Assembly (NCBI GenBank): GCA_021827495.1
Contig: JAKAVN010000002.1
Coordinates: 1 to 32,850 of the forward strand
Origin: Deltaproteobacteria bacterium
Lineage (GTDB): Bacteria; Desulfobacterota; Binatia; Binatales; Binataceae
DNA: 32,850 bases
Direction of reading: 5' to 3'
Part shown: positions 7,437-16,147 of the stretch, in pieces
Numbering within the stretch: the first letter of the stretch is position 1
How the letters are laid out: every line of letters starts with the position of its first letter
Made by a program: the position numbers and the translations under genes
Notes under the pieces: model-generated
What the model was told of the DNA's origin: nothing
The model's input: only the letters and a program-made list of their open reading frames with translations
Databases searched by the model: none

Positions 7437-8870
7437 GTGAAACCATTCCACATCTTCAACACGCTGAGCCGCCGGGTCGAGGAATTCCAGCCGCTCAATC
7501 CGCCCGTGGTGACCTATTATTCGTGCGGGCCGACGGTCTATCTGCCGCAGCACTTGGGCAACATGCGCGCCTACGTGTTCGTCGATACGCTGCGCCGCAC
7601 GCTGGAGCTCAACGGCTATGACGTCCGCCATGTGATGAACATCACCGACGTCGGCCACATGACGTCCGACGCCGACGCCGGCGAGGACAAGGTCGAAAAG
7701 ACCGCGCGCGCCGAGGGCAAGACGCCGCGCGAAGTGGCGGATTTTTATATCGCGCAATTCAAGCGCGACTGCGACCAGCTCAATATCCGCTTGCCCGCCC
7801 CGCCGCTGCTCTGCCGTGCGACCGATCATGTCGCCGACATGATCGCGCTGATCGAGCGTATCGTGGAGCGCGGCTATGGCTACGTCACGCCCTCGGGCGT
7901 TTACTTCGAGGTCGAGAAATGGCGCGGGCAAAGCCGGGTCGGGCGGCTCTCGCGCCAGAGCCTCGACGAGCAGCATGCGGGCCAGCGCCTGGAGCATTCG
8001 CCCGACAAGAAAAGCCCGCACGACTTCGCGCTGTGGGTGCTCAACCAGCCGCACCATCTGATGCAATGGGAAAGCCCGTGGGGGCGCGGCTATCCGGGAT
8101 GGCATATCGAATGTTCGGCGATGTCGATGCGCTACCTGGGCGAGACGATCGATATTCACTCGGGCGGTCTCGACCATATTCCGGTCCACCACGAGAACGA
8201 GATCGCACAGTCCGAGGGCGCGACTGGCAAACCCTTCGTGCGCTACTTCGTGCACAACGCCTTTCTGGTCGGGATGGAAGGGGCGAAGATCAGCAAGAGC
8301 GTCGGCCGCTTCCCGGTGCTCGGCGATCTGGCGGCGGCGGGAATCAATCCGCTCGCCTTCCGGCTGTTCTGCTTCGGCGCGAAATATCGATCGGAGCTTG
8401 CGTTCTCGCTCGACGCGGTGCGCGCGGCCGAGCGCAATCTGGATTACTTCGCCGAGTTTGCCCGCAACCTGGCCGATGCGGAGGCCGAGGCCCGCGCCGA
8501 TTCGCCGTGGACGCAGGAGTTCGACCAGCGGTTCATCGAGGCGCTCAACAACGACCTCAACACGCCCCAGGCGCTCGCGGCCGCGCTCGAGCTGGTGGGA
8601 GAGGCCTACCGCCGCGGCGATAAGAGAATCTGGAACACGCTCAAAAAATTAGACGCCGTGCTCGGGCTCGGCTTGGATGCGATGCGCAAGGTAACGCACG
8701 GCGAGTTTCCCGCGGAAGTAACCGCTTTGCAGCGCGCGCGCGACGCGGCCAGGGCGGCCAGGGACTTCAAGCGCGCAGATGAGCTGCGCAAGGAGTTGGA
8801 GGCGAAGGGTTACGAGGTCAAGGATCATCGGGGTGGGTCTACTATAATGCCCCGCAGGCGCGTGGCTTGA
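7437..8870 (+). CDS. cysS: Cysteine--tRNA ligase
   Basis: This 477-residue class I synthetase charges tRNA-Cys. Visible are the zinc-ligand C30 in YYSCGPTVY, the HIGH-type motif as HLGN (39-42), NITDVGHMT, the second zinc cysteine in GWHIECSAMSM, the His/Glu ligands in SGGLDHIPVHHENEIAQSE, and the KMSKS-type loop as KISKS (284-288). The C-terminal helical DALR region is present (residues 320-380) and the protein ends with the CysS-typical ARDFKRADELRKELEAKGYEVKD. The start is GTG at 7437, in frame with a long open upstream region that overlaps the DCC gene; KPFHIFNTLSRR is the family start. The loop after KISKS (VGRFPVLGDL) is slightly divergent from the usual SLGNF. Confidence 0.93.
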   Translation: MKPFHIFNTLSRRVEEFQPLNPPVVTYYSCGPTVYLPQHLGNMRAYVFVDTLRRTLELNGYDVRHVMNITDVGHMTSDADAGEDKVEKTARAEGKTPREVADFYIAQFKRDCDQLNIRLPAPPLLCRATDHVADMIALIERIVERGYGYVTPSGVYFEVEKWRGQSRVGRLSRQSLDEQHAGQRLEHSPDKKSPHDFALWVLNQPHHLMQWESPWGRGYPGWHIECSAMSMRYLGETIDIHSGGLDHIPVHHENEIAQSEGATGKPFVRYFVHNAFLVGMEGAKISKSVGRFPVLGDLAAAGINPLAFRLFCFGAKYRSELAFSLDAVRAAERNLDYFAEFARNLADAEAEARADSPWTQEFDQRFIEALNNDLNTPQALAAALELVGEAYRRGDKRIWNTLKKLDAVLGLGLDAMRKVTHGEFPAEVTALQRARDAARAARDFKRADELRKELEAKGYEVKDHRGGSTIMPRRRVA

Positions 8871-8896
8871 ATCTAATAGCCATGCTCTCTTACAAT
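8867..8896 (+). promoter_or_regulatory. Candidate sigma70-type promoter before the AAA+ ATPase gene
   Basis: TTGAAT (8867-8872, overlapping the cysS stop) and TACAAT (8891-8896) are 18 nt apart, 39 nt before the ATG at 8935. A second TATAAT occurs inside the cysS 3' end (8843-8848). Together they suggest the ATPase gene starts a new transcript. Confidence 0.45.
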
Positions 8897-8934
8897 TCGC
8901 GGCACACCGCACGCGCCTCATACAAGGGTGAGCA

Positions 8935-9804
8935 ATGTCGATTGAGCTGAAAAAGTTCGATACCAGGATGCAGGCCGAAGGGCCTGAAGTCCGCCACCTC
9001 GACCCGCATAACGCCCCCTACTATCTTCCGATCGGCGACGAGGTCGAGATTTTCGAGGCTGCCTACAAGGCCCGCCTGCCGGTGCTGCTCAAGGGCCCCA
9101 CCGGCTGCGGCAAGACCCGCTTCGTCGAGCACATGGCCCATCGCCTCGCCAGCCTCGCCGACGGCCCCACCGAGCTCATCACCGTCGCCTGCCACGAGGA
9201 CCTGACCGGCAGCGACCTGGTCGGCCGCTACCTCATCCAGGCCGACGAGACGGTATGGATCGACGGGCCGCTGACCCAGGCGGTGCGGCGCGGCGCGATT
9301 TGCTACCTCGACGAGATCGTCGAGGCGCGCAAAGACACCACCGTGCTGATCCATCCGCTCTCCGACCATCGCCGCATCCTGCCGGTCGAGAAGCGCGGCG
9401 AAACGCTCGAGGCGCACGTCGGCTTCCTGCTGGTCATCTCGTACAATCCCGGCTACCAGAGCATCCAGAAAAATCTCAAGCACTCCACCCGCCAGCGCTT
9501 CGTCACCATCGAGTTCAACTACCCGCCCGCCGACAAGGAAGTCGAGATCATCGCGCACGAGGCGGGCGTCGGCCGCGACATGGCGATGCAGCTCGCGGTG
9601 CTGGGCGAGAAAGTGCGCAATCTCAAGGCCTCGGGCCTCGAGGAGGGCGTTTCGACCCGGCTCCTGATCTACGCCGGCGAGCTAATCCGCCAGGGCATCA
9701 CGCCGCGCCGCGCGGCGACCGTCGCCGTGACCTGGTCGCTGACCGACGAGGCCGACAGCAAGCGCGCGATCGACGAAGTGGTCAAGGCGATCTTCCCCGA
9801 GTAG
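8935..9804 (+). CDS. CbbQ/NirQ/NorQ-type MoxR AAA+ ATPase
   Basis: This 289-residue MoxR-family AAA+ ATPase has Walker A GPTGCGKT (54-61), Walker [11 protein letters not shown] (D126, E127), a sensor-1-like [11 protein letters not shown] and a C-terminal CbbQ_C region ([18 protein letters not shown]). CbbQ/NorQ proteins remodel or activate metalloenzymes (RuBisCO, NO reductase, gas vesicles) together with a von Willebrand A partner (CbbO/NorD). No such partner is adjacent; the nearest gene is a threonine aldolase 12 nt downstream. A VWA protein is encoded 3.4 kb to the right on the other strand, but it belongs to an ExbBD operon. The target enzyme cannot be told from this window. Confidence 0.9.
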   Translation: MSIELKKFDTRMQAEGPEVRHLDPHNAPYYLPIGDEVEIFEAAYKARLPVLLKGPTGCGKTRFVEHMAHRLASLADGPTELITVACHEDLTGSDLVGRYLIQADETVWIDGPLTQAVRRGAICYLDEIVEARKDTTVLIHPLSDHRRILPVEKRGETLEAHVGFLLVISYNPGYQSIQKNLKHSTRQRFVTIEFNYPPADKEVEIIAHEAGVGRDMAMQLAVLGEKVRNLKASGLEEGVSTRLLIYAGELIRQGITPRRAATVAVTWSLTDEADSKRAIDEVVKAIFPE

Positions 9805-9816
9805 GCGGGCGTTTAC

Positions 9817-10884
<1,068 letters not shown>

Positions 10885-10892
10885 CCCCCGCG

Positions 10893-11675
10893 ATGGATTC
10901 ACTGCAATCGCTGTTCTCACTGCGCGGCCACGTCGGCTTCGTCACCGGCGCCTCCTCGGGCCTCGGCGTGGATTGCGCGGCGGCGCTGGCGATGGCGGGC
11001 GCCGACGTCGCGCTGGCCGCGCGGCGCGGTGACCGCCTCGACAAGCTCGCCGCGCAGCTCGCGAGCGAGTACGGCGTGCGCACCGCCGCGATCCAGCTCG
11101 ACGTAACCTCCGACGGCCAAATCGACGTGGCGCTCGCACGCGCGCGGCGCGAACTCGGCCTGGTCGACATCCTGGTCAACAACGCCGGCATCTCGCCCAC
11201 CGGCCGCGCCGAGAGCCTGCCGCGCGCGACCTGGGACGCCGCGATCGCCACCAATTTGACCGCGCCAATGATGCTTGCGCAGCGCGTCGCCCGCGGCCTT
11301 ATCGAGGCCAAGCGCCCCGGCCGCATCATCAACATAGTATCGATCTACGCCACCGTCGCCAGCTCGATTTATCGGCTCTCGGCGTATACGGCGGCCAAGG
11401 GCGGGCTGCTGAATCTCACCCGTCAGCTTGCGGTTGAATGGGCGGACTACGGAATCCTGGTCAACGCGCTGGCGCCTGGATGGATTCCGACCGAAGCCAC
11501 TGAGGCCGGGATGGCCAAGGGCAACAATCGCGAGCGGATGGAACGGTCGACGCCGCTGGGACGGCTCGGACAGCCCGAGGAAATCCGCGGAGCAATAATC
11601 TTCCTGGCCAGCGAGGCGTCGAGCTACGTGACCGGCTCGATGCTGGCCGTGGACGGCGGCTACCAGGCTTGGTGA
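10893..11675 (+). CDS. Short-chain dehydrogenase/reductase (SDR, substrate unknown)
   Basis: This 260-residue classical SDR has TGASSGLG (18-25), NNAG (96-99), and catalytic S150, Y165 and K169, and ends with SYVTGSMLAVDGGYQAW. It resembles gluconate 5-dehydrogenase and related sugar or polyol oxidoreductases (ISPTGRAESLPRATWDAAIA), but the specificity cannot be read from sequence. It begins 8 nt after the aldolase stop and is followed 28 nt later by the APC permease gene, so the ATPase, aldolase, SDR and permease genes may form one transcription unit. Confidence 0.85.
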   Translation: MDSLQSLFSLRGHVGFVTGASSGLGVDCAAALAMAGADVALAARRGDRLDKLAAQLASEYGVRTAAIQLDVTSDGQIDVALARARRELGLVDILVNNAGISPTGRAESLPRATWDAAIATNLTAPMMLAQRVARGLIEAKRPGRIINIVSIYATVASSIYRLSAYTAAKGGLLNLTRQLAVEWADYGILVNALAPGWIPTEATEAGMAKGNNRERMERSTPLGRLGQPEEIRGAIIFLASEASSYVTGSMLAVDGGYQAW

Positions 11676-11703
11676 CATCGCCGCGCACAGGCGGGGTGAG
11701 CGG

Positions 11704-13149
11704 GTGACGGGTGGGGGCAGGGCGGCTCTGCGGGCGCAACTGACGCGCCGCAAGCCGCTCGCGACCTTGAGGGAGGAGGCCGGGCCGCATCACGGCGGAC
11801 TGCGCCGCGCGCTCGGCGCGCTTGATCTCACCGCGCTCGGCATCGGCGCGATCATCGGCGCCGGCATCTTCGTCATGACCGGGGTCGGCGCGCGCGAGGC
11901 CGGGCCGGGCCTTATAGTTTCATTCATCCTGGCAGGCGTGGCGTGCGCGATGGCGGCGTTGTGCTACGCCGAGTTCGCGGCGATGATCCCGGTCGCCGGT
12001 TCGGCGTACTCCTACTCGTACGCCACGATGGGCGAGCTGGTCGGATGGATCATCGGATGGGACCTGGTGCTGGAGTACGCGGTGGGCGCGGCGGCGGTCG
12101 CGGTGGGATGGTCGGGATACTTCCGCGTGATTCTCGAAGGGATGGGGATTCATCTGCCGCCCGCGATCGCGCTCGCGCCCGGGGCGGCGCCCGGCGCGCT
12201 GGTCAATCTGCCGGCGCTGCTGATCGTGCTGCTGATCTCGGCGGTGCTCTACGTCGGCATCCGTGAGAGCGCGCGGCTCAATTCGATAATCGTCGGGATC
12301 AAGCTGTGCGCGGTCGCGATCGTGATCCTGGTCGGCATGTTTTTCATTCGCCCGCACAACTGGCGCCCGTTCGCGCCGTTCGGATGGTCTGGGATTTCCA
12401 AGGGTGCGGCCTACATCTTCTTCGCCTACATCGGCTTCGACGCGGTCTCGACCGCGGCCGAGGAGGTGATCGAGCCCGGGCGCGATCTGCCGCGCGGCAT
12501 CCTGTGGTCGCTCTTGGTCTGCACGATTCTTTACATCGCGGTGGCCGCGGTGCTGACCGGGATGGTGCCGTTCGGCGAGATCGACAAGAACGCGCCGCTC
12601 GCCTCGGCCTTCGTGGTACGCGGGCTCAACTTCATCGGCGGCGTGGTTTCGATGGGCGCCGTGATGGGCCTGACCTCGGTGCTGCTGGTGCTGCTGCTTG
12701 GCCAGTCACGGATCTTCTATGCCATTTCGCGCGACGGGCTGCTACCGCGGGCCTTCAGCCGGGTCCATCCGCGCTTCCTGACGCCCTACATACCAACCGT
12801 GATCACCGGGGCGGCAGTGGGGATCGCGGCGGCGCTGCTGCCGATCCAGGAGATCGCCGAGCTGACCAATATCGGCACCCTGTTCGCCTTCGTGCTGGTA
12901 TGCCTAAGCGTATGGATCCTGCGCTACATCGCTCCGGATCAGCAGCGGCCCTTTCGCACGCCCTTTGTCCCGCTGGCGCCGATCGCGGGTGCGCTGTCGT
13001 GCCTGTATCTGATGGGCAGCCTGCCGTGGGTTACCTGGATCCGGTTCTTCGTATGGATGGCGATTGGTCTGGTGATTTACTTCAGCTACGGCCGCTACCA
13101 TAGCCGCGTTGACGCCGCCGCGTCCTCCGCTCCCGCCGCCGCGGAGTGA
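11704..13149 (+). CDS. APC-superfamily amino acid permease (YfnA/CAT-like)
   Basis: This 481-residue integral membrane protein has about 12 hydrophobic helices. The first contains the APC signature GIGAIIGAGIFVMTGVGARE, followed by AAMIPVAGSAYSYSYATMGE and, in helix 6, YIFFAYIGFDAVSTAAEEVI, as in cationic amino acid transporters (CAT/YfnA group). It probably imports amino acids by proton symport or exchange. The start is GTG; the first in-frame ATG lies inside helix 1. The C-terminus is Ala/Ser-rich. It converges on the VWA gene, with a terminator between them that serves the opposite strand. Confidence 0.9.
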   Translation: MTGGGRAALRAQLTRRKPLATLREEAGPHHGGLRRALGALDLTALGIGAIIGAGIFVMTGVGAREAGPGLIVSFILAGVACAMAALCYAEFAAMIPVAGSAYSYSYATMGELVGWIIGWDLVLEYAVGAAAVAVGWSGYFRVILEGMGIHLPPAIALAPGAAPGALVNLPALLIVLLISAVLYVGIRESARLNSIIVGIKLCAVAIVILVGMFFIRPHNWRPFAPFGWSGISKGAAYIFFAYIGFDAVSTAAEEVIEPGRDLPRGILWSLLVCTILYIAVAAVLTGMVPFGEIDKNAPLASAFVVRGLNFIGGVVSMGAVMGLTSVLLVLLLGQSRIFYAISRDGLLPRAFSRVHPRFLTPYIPTVITGAAVGIAAALLPIQEIAELTNIGTLFAFVLVCLSVWILRYIAPDQQRPFRTPFVPLAPIAGALSCLYLMGSLPWVTWIRFFVWMAIGLVIYFSYGRYHSRVDAAASSAPAAAE

Positions 13150-13160
13150 GCGCAAGCAAT

Positions 13161-13186
13161 AAAAAGGGGCCGGGGGATGTGGCCCC
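13161..13186 (-). terminator. Intrinsic terminator of the exbB-exbD-VWA operon
   Basis: GGGGCC (13166-13171) pairs with GGCCCC (13181-13186) around a 9-nt loop. On the minus strand the stem is followed by TTTTTATT, about 15 nt after the VWA stop codon. The plus-strand side has no T tract, so it acts on the minus-strand operon. Confidence 0.75.
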
Positions 13187-13200
13187 TGGTCCGGCGAGTC

Positions 13201-14415
13201 CTACGGGTCGCTGCTCTTGGAATTGATGCTGCGGCCGAAGGCGGCGACCTCGGAGCGCCACTGCTCGCCGAAGGCCAGGATCAACACCTGCTGGTTGATA
13301 TGCTCGTCCTTGGTCAGGCTGCGCCATACTCCGCCGCCCGCCCGCGCCATCGCCTGGTACGCCGCCTGGGTCTCGAGGTAGAACTCCGGCAGCGAGGATG
13401 CCGACACCGGCACCGGCCCGCTGTACTGCTGCCACTGTTTGAGGAAGCGCTCGTGCTCCTCGACCGTCAGGTCCACGGTATTGAAGGTTCCGTTCTCGGC
13501 GTGGAACTGGCGGATGAGCTGGAGGGTCGGGTCGAAGTCTTCCTTGAACGGCGGCGTGTCGCCGACCAGCACGATCACCTTCTTGGCGTATGAGCGCCAG
13601 CCCATGCTGTCGACCGCGGTGCGGACCGCGCCCAGCGTGTTTTCCTGCCATTCGCCGCCGTTTTGCGCCTGGATGCGGTTGAGGAACACGATGATTGCGC
13701 CGGTCGAAGTCGTGAGCGGCTGCATCTGCAGCTGCTCGCCGCGTCCACCGAAGACGATGACCCCGATGCGCGCGGTTGGCACCAGCCGATGGATCGCCAG
13801 CATCAGCTCGCGCATCTTGCTCTTGACGTCGTCGATCACCAGGCGCATTGACCCCGTTCCGTCGATCACGAGCACGACGTCGAGTCCCGTGCGCCGCAGC
13901 CCGCTGATAAAGCCGCCGAAGCCGCCGCCGATGCCTTGGCCGTAGCCCGAGCCCATCCCGCCGCCGCGACCGATTCCGATTCCGCCGTTGGCCGAGCGCA
14001 CGTAGTTGTTGGCGGTGGTGACGGCCTCGCGCGCGTAAGTATCCACCTGCTGGGGCCGCTCCATCGGCAGCGCCTGCAGCTCGGGCATCTGGGCCGCCGG
14101 CAGATTGGTGTCCTCGCCGGGCTTGGTCTGGCCGCCGCCGCCGCCCGCCTGCAGGCTTATCGGGATGAAGTTCTGGCCGGTCTCCATGTGCACGGCGAAC
14201 AGCAGGAAGAGCAGGACCACGACGTGCAGGCCGATCGAGAGCGGGAACGGGCCGAGCAGGAAGCGCAGGCCCTGGCGCAGGCCATGTTCGAAGCCCGGCT
14301 TATCTTTTTCCGGATCTTCCTCGTCCAGGTGCGCGCGCGTGGCGATCCAGAACAGGACCATCGCCACAACGACTACCGAGATCGCGAGCAGGCCGATTTC
14401 TTCCGGGACGGTCAC
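13201..14415 (-). CDS. Membrane-anchored VWA-domain protein with a TonB-like SxxxH transmembrane helix
   Basis: This 404-residue protein is the last gene of the ExbB/ExbD operon. Helix 1 spans about residues 6-25 (EIGLLAISVVVVAMVLFWIA); an acidic/basic loop follows; helix 2 spans about 58-76 and contains S60-x3-H64 (PLSIGLHVVVLL), the spacing of the functional SxxxH motif of TonB. A Gln/Pro- and Gly-rich linker (85-170) leads to a VWA domain (about 175-340): VVLVIDGTGSM is a MIDAS-type D185-x-T-x-S189, and VIVLVGDTPPF supplies a later Asp286. The start is GTG. I infer that ExbB/ExbD energise helix 2 and that the VWA domain works in the periplasm. Target unknown; no TonB C-terminal domain is present. 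Confidence 0.8.
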   Translation of the reverse strand: MTVPEEIGLLAISVVVVAMVLFWIATRAHLDEEDPEKDKPGFEHGLRQGLRFLLGPFPLSIGLHVVVLLFLLFAVHMETGQNFIPISLQAGGGGGQTKPGEDTNLPAAQMPELQALPMERPQQVDTYAREAVTTANNYVRSANGGIGIGRGGGMGSGYGQGIGGGFGGFISGLRRTGLDVVLVIDGTGSMRLVIDDVKSKMRELMLAIHRLVPTARIGVIVFGGRGEQLQMQPLTTSTGAIIVFLNRIQAQNGGEWQENTLGAVRTAVDSMGWRSYAKKVIVLVGDTPPFKEDFDPTLQLIRQFHAENGTFNTVDLTVEEHERFLKQWQQYSGPVPVSASSLPEFYLETQAAYQAMARAGGGVWRSLTKDEHINQQVLILAFGEQWRSEVAAFGRSINSKSSDP

Positions 14416-14534
14416 GCGATGCCTTTTGCTGTTACGGCCCCGGCCCTGCTCCCGCGCGAGGCGGCGCCCGTGCTCCAGTTAGGCGCCTTCAGGCGTCCGC
14501 TAACATTGTGCTCCCGCTGGCCGTGCAACTGAAG

Positions 14535-15023
14535 TCAGGGCCCTTCGGAGGACGGTTCGGGCGGTACTATCGGTCCGCTGGGAATACCCGGCTCCCCGCC
14601 CGCCGCGGCGCCGCCCGGCAGCTTGGCCACCGCGATCGCGATTTGCTGCGCGCCGACCGTCTTGGCGACGTCCAGGATGCGCACCATGTCGGCCAGGATT
14701 ACCGCGGGGTCACCCTGGAACACCACCAGCTTGTCGGGATCTTTGGTGATGGCGTCCTTGATCGCCGCCGGCAGCGTCTTTTCATTCACCTCGGCCTGGT
14801 TCACGAAGATGCGATGGTCCGCGGTGTACATCACCAGCACGCCTTTGGGTTTCTCGGTGGTCGCCTGGGATTGGACCTTGGGCAGGTCGACGTGGGCGGC
14901 GGATTCGATGGTGATCGCGGTCGCCACCATGAAGATGATGAGCAGGACCAGGAAGATGTCGGTCAGCGGCGTGATGTTGATGTCGGAGAAGATCCCGCCG
15001 CTCTGATTGGAGCCGATCGCCAT
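14535..15023 (-). CDS. exbD: ExbD/TolR-family proton-channel subunit (second copy)
   Basis: This 162-residue protein has one transmembrane helix, PLTDIFLVLLIIFMVATA, carrying the essential Asp (D22) that conducts protons in ExbD/TolR, preceded by the usual SDINITPL. The periplasmic domain (residues 45-135) has VMYTADHRIFVNQAEVNEKT and VVFQGDPAVILADMVRILD, as in ExbD. The C-terminus adds a Pro/Gly-rich tail (GEPGIPSGPIVPPEPSSEGP). It is third in the operon, 37 nt after the first exbD and 119 nt before the VWA gene; this 119-nt gap holds no other gene. It shares a 57-bp identical stretch with the first copy. Confidence 0.93.
   Translation of the reverse strand: MAIGSNQSGGIFSDINITPLTDIFLVLLIIFMVATAITIESAAHVDLPKVQSQATTEKPKGVLVMYTADHRIFVNQAEVNEKTLPAAIKDAITKDPDKLVVFQGDPAVILADMVRILDVAKTVGAQQIAIAVAKLPGGAAAGGEPGIPSGPIVPPEPSSEGP
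14925..14981. repeat. 57-bp direct repeat, copy 1 (in second exbD)
   Basis: Identical to 15415-15471, offset exactly 490 bp; it encodes the transmembrane Asp helix of ExbD. A further 16-bp identity, GGCAGGTCGACGTGGG, is found at 14881-14896 and 15371-15386 with the same offset. This points to tandem duplication or gene conversion of exbD. Confidence 0.9.
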
Positions 15024-15060
15024 GAGTTGCTACCAGCCTTCTTTTCCGGCGTTGCCCGTA

Positions 15061-15516
15061 TCAGCCGCCCGCCGTGCCCGGCCCGGTCTGCAGGCGCTGG
15101 AATTGTCCCGGCGCGGCGCGCTTGGCCGCGATCGCTATCTGCTGGGCCCCGGCGAGCTTGGCGATTTGCAGGATCCGGATCATGTCGCCCAGCAGCACCT
15201 TTTCGTCGCCCTGGAAAATCACCACCTTGGAATCGACCCGGGTGAGCGCGTCGGTCAACGCCGACTCGAGGTCACGCTCGGTCACGTCCTTGGAGTTGAC
15301 GAACAGCTCGTGCTGGGCGGTGTAGGTGACGATGACGCCCTTGTTCTCGGGCGAGGTGTTCTCGGCCAGGGGCAGGTCGACGTGGGAAGCGGCCTCGATG
15401 GTGACCGAGGTGGTCACCATGAAGATGATGAGCAGGACCAGGAAGATGTCGGTCAGCGGCGTGATGTTGATCTGCCAGAAGACCTCGCCGCCGGTTTTGG
15501 GTCCGCTAACCGCCAA
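15061..15516 (-). CDS. exbD: ExbD/TolR-family proton-channel subunit (first copy)
   Basis: This 151-residue ExbD/TolR protein has the helix PLTDIFLVLLIIFMVTTS with the proton-relay Asp (D23), then a periplasmic domain (VIVTYTAQHELFVNSKDVTE, KVVIFQGDEKVLLGDMIRIL). The start codon is TTG: a strong GGAGG (15528-15524) sits 7 nt upstream inside the end of exbB, and the next residues AVSGPKTGGEVFWQINITP match the family start. It overlaps exbB by 11 nt, so translation is probably coupled. With ExbB it should form an inner-membrane proton channel. Having two different ExbD proteins suggests a hetero-oligomeric ExbD dimer in the ExbB pore. Confidence 0.93.
   Translation of the reverse strand: MAVSGPKTGGEVFWQINITPLTDIFLVLLIIFMVTTSVTIEAASHVDLPLAENTSPENKGVIVTYTAQHELFVNSKDVTERDLESALTDALTRVDSKVVIFQGDEKVLLGDMIRILQIAKLAGAQQIAIAAKRAAPGQFQRLQTGPGTAGG
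15415..15471. repeat. 57-bp direct repeat, copy 2 (in first exbD)
   Basis: Partner of 14925-14981; see that entry. The surrounding exbD sequences are clearly diverged, so conservation is concentrated on the transmembrane-helix codons. Confidence 0.9.
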
Positions 15517-16147
15517 CGGCCTGCCTCCCTTGCAGCGCGGCGTCGATGAGGCGGGCGGCGTTGATATGGATCGCGGCGTTGATGTTTTCGATCTTGACCG
15601 AGAAGTAGTTGTAGAAAATGACCGCGATGATCGCCACCGCCAGTCCCAGCGCGGTCGAAATCAGCGCCTCCGAGATGCCGGCCGCCACCACCGAGAAGCC
15701 GCCGGTGCCCATCACCGCCATCGACTGGAAGGCGGCCAAGATGCCGACCACGGTGCCGAACAGCCCGATGAACGGCGCCGAGGCGCCCGAAGTCGCGAGC
15801 ACCCAGATGTAGCGTTTGAGTTCGACCAGTTCCGCGAAGCGGCGCTCCTCGTCGAGTTCCTCCAGCCGCGCGCGGTCAAGCTCCCTGGCGCCCGAGATGA
15901 CGGTATGGAAGACGCGGTCGGCGGCGGTATGGCCGGTCTCGGTGCGCTGCAGCGCTTCGTTGAATTTGCCCTGGCGCAGCGGGCCGACCAGCGCGTCAGC
16001 GGTCTTGGTGGCGCGGGTGCCGATTCCGCGCAGCGCCCACATGCGCTCGAAAATGACTGCCAGGCAAACGATTGAGATAATGATCAGCGGGTACGTGGCG
16101 TAGTAGCCCTGCTGGATCATTTGGATAATGCCGAACTGATTCTGCAT
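15506..16147 (-). CDS. exbB: MotA/TolQ/ExbB-family proton-channel protein
   Basis: This 213-residue protein has the three-helix layout of ExbB/TolQ: helix 1 about residues 17-37 (YATYPLIIISIVCLAVIFER), a long cytoplasmic loop, then two helices in the conserved core GASAPFIGLFGTVVGILAAF and GISEALISTALGLAVAIIAV. A pentamer with ExbD is expected to use the proton gradient to drive a partner protein. It is the first gene of the operon exbB-exbD-exbD-VWA. AAGG lies about 10 nt before the ATG. No tonB, tolA, tolB or pal follows, which sets this operon apart from standard Ton and Tol systems. A TTGACA (16330-16325, minus strand) about 180 nt upstream is a possible -35. Confidence 0.93.
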   Translation of the reverse strand: MQNQFGIIQMIQQGYYATYPLIIISIVCLAVIFERMWALRGIGTRATKTADALVGPLRQGKFNEALQRTETGHTAADRVFHTVISGARELDRARLEELDEERRFAELVELKRYIWVLATSGASAPFIGLFGTVVGILAAFQSMAVMGTGGFSVVAAGISEALISTALGLAVAIIAVIFYNYFSVKIENINAAIHINAARLIDAALQGRQAVGG

